Shown: piece by piece, positions 7,572-10,772 of the stretch
How the letters are laid out: each line of letters opens with the position of its first letter
How positions within the stretch are numbered: position 1 is the first letter of the stretch
DNA from: Physocladia obscura
Lineage: Eukaryota; Chytridiomycota; Chytridiomycetes; Chytridiales; Chytriomycetaceae
Length of the DNA: 10,772 nucleotides
NCBI GenBank assembly: GCA_027596945.1
Contig: JADGJH010001305.1
Location: 1 to 10,772, forward strand
Reading direction: 5' to 3'
The notes under the pieces: model-generated
The model's input: only the letters and a program-made list of their open reading frames with translations
Database searches by the model: none
Told to the model about the DNA's origin: nothing
Translations under genes and position numbers: made by a program

Positions 7572-10192
7572 ATGGGCCTATTCGCATATCCGGAAGTTCG
7601 CCGCGAAGACTTTTTTGAAACCCTTCATGGATTTTCTGTTGCGGTAGTCATTCAATTCTAATCCGGCTGATCCGGCCAGATTCCGCTGTTTTGCTGACAA
7701 TAATTTACTTCGCAGGATCCATATCGTCATCTGGAAGATCCCGATGCTCCCGAAACTAAAGCATTTGTTGAAGCACAGGGGTATCTGTTCCGGGAATACA
7801 TTAAAACTACGGATGTGCGTGAGAGAGTTGCTGCTAAGCTGACTGAGCTCAACAACTTTGAAAAGTAAGTTTCGTTCACAATTTTTTAGTTTTACCTGTA
7901 TGTAAAAACCAATTATCTATTCAAGGTATCAAGTTCCGTTCAAAAGAGGCGATAACTATTATTGTGAGGCAATCTGCTTTTAGTTTTAAATCAATATTTC
8001 TGAAAGTTTTCAGATTTCTACAACTCTGGTCTTCAAGCGCAGTCGGTTTTGTACACTCAGAAATCCATTGATAGCGCACCGACAGTTTTCTTTGACCCCA
8101 ACACTCTCTCCGCTGACGGAACTGTATCCCTGAACGCTTTTAACTTTTCACCGTCTGGAAATTTGTTTGGATATGCCCTTTCCACTAGCGGAAGCGACTG
8201 GGTGAAAATATATGTGCGTCGTGTCGGTTCATATGTCGATCTTGAAGCGACTCCCATCGAATGGGCAAAGTTTTCGAAGATCGAATTCACCCACGATGAC
8301 CTTGGCTTTTTTTACACAAAGTATCCAACACCAGCTGTTGCGTCAGAGAGCGCTGGCACCGAAGTCGATGCTTCGAAATTTGCCCAGGTGTGGTACCATC
8401 GTATTCAAACGAGTCAAAATGAGGATATTGTCGTTTACAAGAATGACGAAGAGCCTGATTATGGTCAAGATGATGGATACGATGTGACTATCTCCGATTG
8501 TGGAAGGTATCTTATTCTTGGCGTTCGCAAAGGATGCGACCCTGAGAATATTCTCTACGTTGCGGATTTGGAGAAACAGTTTGGAGGAAATAGTTTACTT
8601 AATGTTCCCAAATTTACTGAGATTGTCGGTGAATTCAACGCAAGCTACTTTTTGTTGAGTATATATATATATATATATTCTCTCATTTAATTTTATGTCA
8701 AATTAGAATCGCATCCAAAGGAAGTGTACTGTACTTTCAAACTTCCCTAAATGCCCCAAAATCAAGAATTGTCTCTTTTGACGTGAGTCAATTGAAGCTT
8801 TTCAGAACAAAGACAACTGCCAGCAAAACTATCATTCAAAAGAAGGCGGACGGGAAATCAATTAATTCCTCAGAAACTAACGAGACAATTTCTTATTCTC
8901 TTTTGAAACCTGTGAGTTTTTTTTATTTTTATTTTTATTTTCAATTTCTTACTACTCTTATTAGGAATTTTTGGAAATTGTTCCTGAAGCAGAGACGCCG
9001 ATCTCGTTTGTTAAAGTTATCAAGGACAAAATTGTGATAGTTTATATGAAAGATGTGAAGCATATTGCGAAAATCTTTGACTTGACGGGAAAATATTTGA
9101 ATAATATTGATTTACCGAGCGGCGCAAATATCAGTGGCATCAGTAAAGGTGACGGCGAAATATTTTATAAATACACTTCGCATATTACTCCAGGTGTCAT
9201 CTGCAGGTTATTTTTTTTTCTTTTATTTTTTTCTTTTCTGATTTATATCTTTTTAATTTTAGATACGATTTCGCGACAACAACGAGCACCGTGTTTCGAG
9301 AGACAGTTGTGAAGGGTTTGGAGGCCGATAAGTTTGAAGTTAAGCAAGTTTTTTTTGACTCAGAAGACGGAACAAAGATTCCAATGTGGATTGTCCACAA
9401 GAAAGATCTCGTTCTCAATGGCGAAAATCCAACGATTTTGTATGGATATGGAGGATTCGGAATATCGCTTCTTCCTTCGTTTTCGGTGAGCTTCAAATTT
9501 CTTCTAATTATGTGATCATTAAGTTTGTCTTGCAGATCAATTTTTTGTCCTTCGTTGACAGCTTCAATGGGATTTATTGCGTCGCAAACATTCGCGGCGG
9601 CGGCGAATACGGCCAAGAATGGCATGACGCTGGCCGTCTCTTCAACAAACAAAATTGCTTCACCGACTTCCAATACGCAGCCCGATTCCTTATCTCCGAA
9701 AAGTACACACAACGGCGTAAACTTTGCATTAACGGCGGATCAAACGGCGGTCTCCTTGTTGGTGCATCAATTAACCAAACTCCCGAACTCTTTGGCCTTG
9801 CGATCGTCGATGTGGGTGTTCTCGATTACTTACGCTTCCACAAGTTTACCGTAGGTGCAGCGTGGACCAGCGATTACGGTTCTCCCGATGTGCAGAAGGA
9901 TTTCGAGTATTCGATAAAAATCTCGCCACTTCATAACGTTGATTCAACGAAAATTTATCCAGCGGTTTTGATTGTCACTGGCGACCATGATGATCGCGTT
10001 GTTCCGTTGCATTCAATGAAATTTGCGGCGACTTTGCAGCATAGTTTGGCTGAAAATCCAAATCCAATCATGATGCGAGTGAATAAAAACGCGGGCCACG
10101 GTGCTGGGAAAAGTGTGCAACAAACGATTGACGAAATTGCTGACAAGTTTGCGTATCTTTCAATTGTTCTCAATGCGCCGTATTTTGTTTGA
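7572..10192 (+). CDS. Prolyl oligopeptidase (prolyl endopeptidase), complete, eight exons
   Basis: A cytosolic serine peptidase of family S9A that cuts peptides shorter than about 30 residues after proline. Exons: 7572-7643, 7716-7864, 7926-7963, 8014-8653, 8707-8911, 8965-9206, 9263-9485, 9536-10192. All junctions are GT-AG and keep phase, giving 741 residues (human 710). The start at 7572 fits: exon 1 ([20 protein letters not shown]) aligns with the family N-terminus and joins in phase to [11 protein letters not shown] seven-bladed propeller spans roughly residues 78-465. The hydrolase domain carries the full triad: Ser592 in GGSNGG (9740-9742), Asp675 in DHDDRVVP (9989-9991) and His711 in AGHGAGK (10097-10099). 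The substrate-binding Arg677 is present. No signal peptide or membrane segment is visible. Oddity: a Thr/Lys/Ser/Asn-rich insert of about 36 residues in exon 5 (around 326-368). Skipping it by an inner donor at 8783 would give 698 residues, still in frame. Confidence 0.95.
8660..8679. repeat. TA dinucleotide repeat in intron 4
   Basis: About ten TA units lie immediately after the exon 4 donor of the peptidase gene. The intron (8654-8706) is only 53 bases, so the microsatellite makes up more than a third of it. Confidence 0.9.
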
Positions 10193-10218
10193 TATTCTGA
10201 TTTCATTGACGTTACAGA

Positions 10219-10224
10219 AATAAA
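10219..10224 (+). promoter_or_regulatory. Poly(A) signal AATAAA of the peptidase gene
   Basis: A canonical AATAAA starts 26 bases after the TGA stop of the peptidase frame and is followed by a T-rich stretch. This implies a very short 3' untranslated region. Confidence 0.75.
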
Positions 10225-10772
10225 AAATTTATGGTATAATTCATATTTTCTGTTTTGAAAACGTGTTGGCACTGTTTCCGGTATTTTCTTGCATTTGCTG
10301 ATTTCAGCGTTTACTCAAGTCTCGCAGTGGCCAGTTTGCAACAGAATGCACAAATTCGCTCATATCTTTTGACTAAATTCTACGAAACTCATAAAACCGC
10401 AAATGCAAGTAATTACAATATAAAATACAAATTTATTGTTACAGACTGTCTTTATTTCGATAAGAAGCCATGGACAGTTCCGTCAGGTCTAAATCAAAAA
10501 CGGAAATTTTCGTTGCAATTTGCTCACGATCACCAAAACTCATATGGCTCTCACCTCTTTACTATAATATAGCCACCTTACTATCTGCGCCTTCTCCATT
10601 CTTTAAAATTTGGAAAGTATTGGACAGACCTAGTTTTCAAGAAAAAGAGAAAAAAAGTAAAGAAAAATAAAATAAAACAAAGATAAAAATCAAAAATGAG
10701 CAAATCAAATTTTTTATTTTTTTTTACCCATAAGTGAGGATTTAGAAATTTAAAATTTCTACAAGTTGCATG
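10225..10772. other. AT-rich 3' flank with no convincing gene
   Basis: A plus-strand frame (about 10255-10572, no ATG) and a small minus-strand frame (listed separately) both exist. A possible plus-strand acceptor (gatttcag) ends at 10307. From about 10625 the sequence is A- and T-rich low complexity. At 10744-10760 it forms a perfect 8-base inverted repeat around one A (agaaattt, aaatttct), probably chance in such DNA. Confidence 0.4.
10439..10543 (-). CDS. Possible 34-residue open frame, or terminal exon, convergent with the peptidase gene
   Basis: On the minus strand an ATG at 10543-10541 opens a 34-codon frame (MSFGDREQIATKISVFDLDL at its start) ending in TAA at 10441-10439. An AATAAA at 10437-10432 follows at once. 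Composition is coding-like, with mixed charge and few rare runs, and the stop plus poly(A) signal would suit the 3' end of a gene facing the peptidase. An in-frame stop lies five codons before the ATG, and no clear acceptor is seen between them. It is therefore either a very small gene or chance. Confidence 0.2.
   Translation of the reverse strand: MSFGDREQIATKISVFDLDLTELSMASYRNKDSL

Noticed and set aside
7590..7597. ETS-like CCGGAAGT near the peptidase start
   Set aside because: It lies inside exon 1 coding sequence and is explained by the codons there.
8783..8805. A 23-base intron (gtgagt to ttttcag) in exon 5 of the peptidase gene
   Set aside because: It is far shorter than the other introns, shifts the frame and leads to a stop.
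1..10772. CRISPR array, tRNA, rRNA or bacterial operon
   Set aside because: No regularly spaced repeats with unique spacers, no cloverleaf or rRNA signature seen by eye, and the gene structure is eukaryotic.

Overview
The window is eukaryotic and most likely from a small invertebrate animal. Its one intact gene is split by seven very short GT-AG introns (50 to 72 bases), polyadenylation is signalled by AATAAA, and the decoded enzyme is a close relative of animal prolyl oligopeptidase. There are no bacterial operons or ribosome binding sites. I cannot name the species. Compact introns together with CpG loss in a repeat-like block would fit an invertebrate that methylates its repeats, but that is inference.

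Layout: (1) 1-477, minus strand: N-terminal part of a Gln/Met/Gly-rich protein that runs off the left edge, with about 0.7 kb of A-rich upstream DNA. (2) About 1250-7420: a block of relics and repeats. It holds a coiled-coil-like open frame (2198-2677, plus), a broken TRAF/SIAH-type zinc-finger gene (3195-3685, minus), a weak coding-like stretch (4063-4399, plus), two tandem repeats (5080-5175 and 5276-5351), a frameshifted DDE transposase C-terminus (5429-5936, plus) and, converging on it, a broken three-exon gene of unknown family (6040-7119, minus). From about 3350 to 7418 this block has almost no CpG, unlike both flanks. (3) 7572-10192, plus strand: a complete prolyl oligopeptidase gene of eight exons, 741 residues, with its poly(A) signal at 10219. 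(4) 10225-10772: AT-rich DNA with at most a tiny minus-strand open frame.

The genes do not form a pathway. The housekeeping-type peptidase and the Q-rich gene flank what looks like an old mobile-element island. The least explained item is the minus-strand gene at 6040-7119. Its introns still join in phase and its poly(A) signal is still in place, but it carries three stops and a shift at a run of seven C, and I recognise no family.
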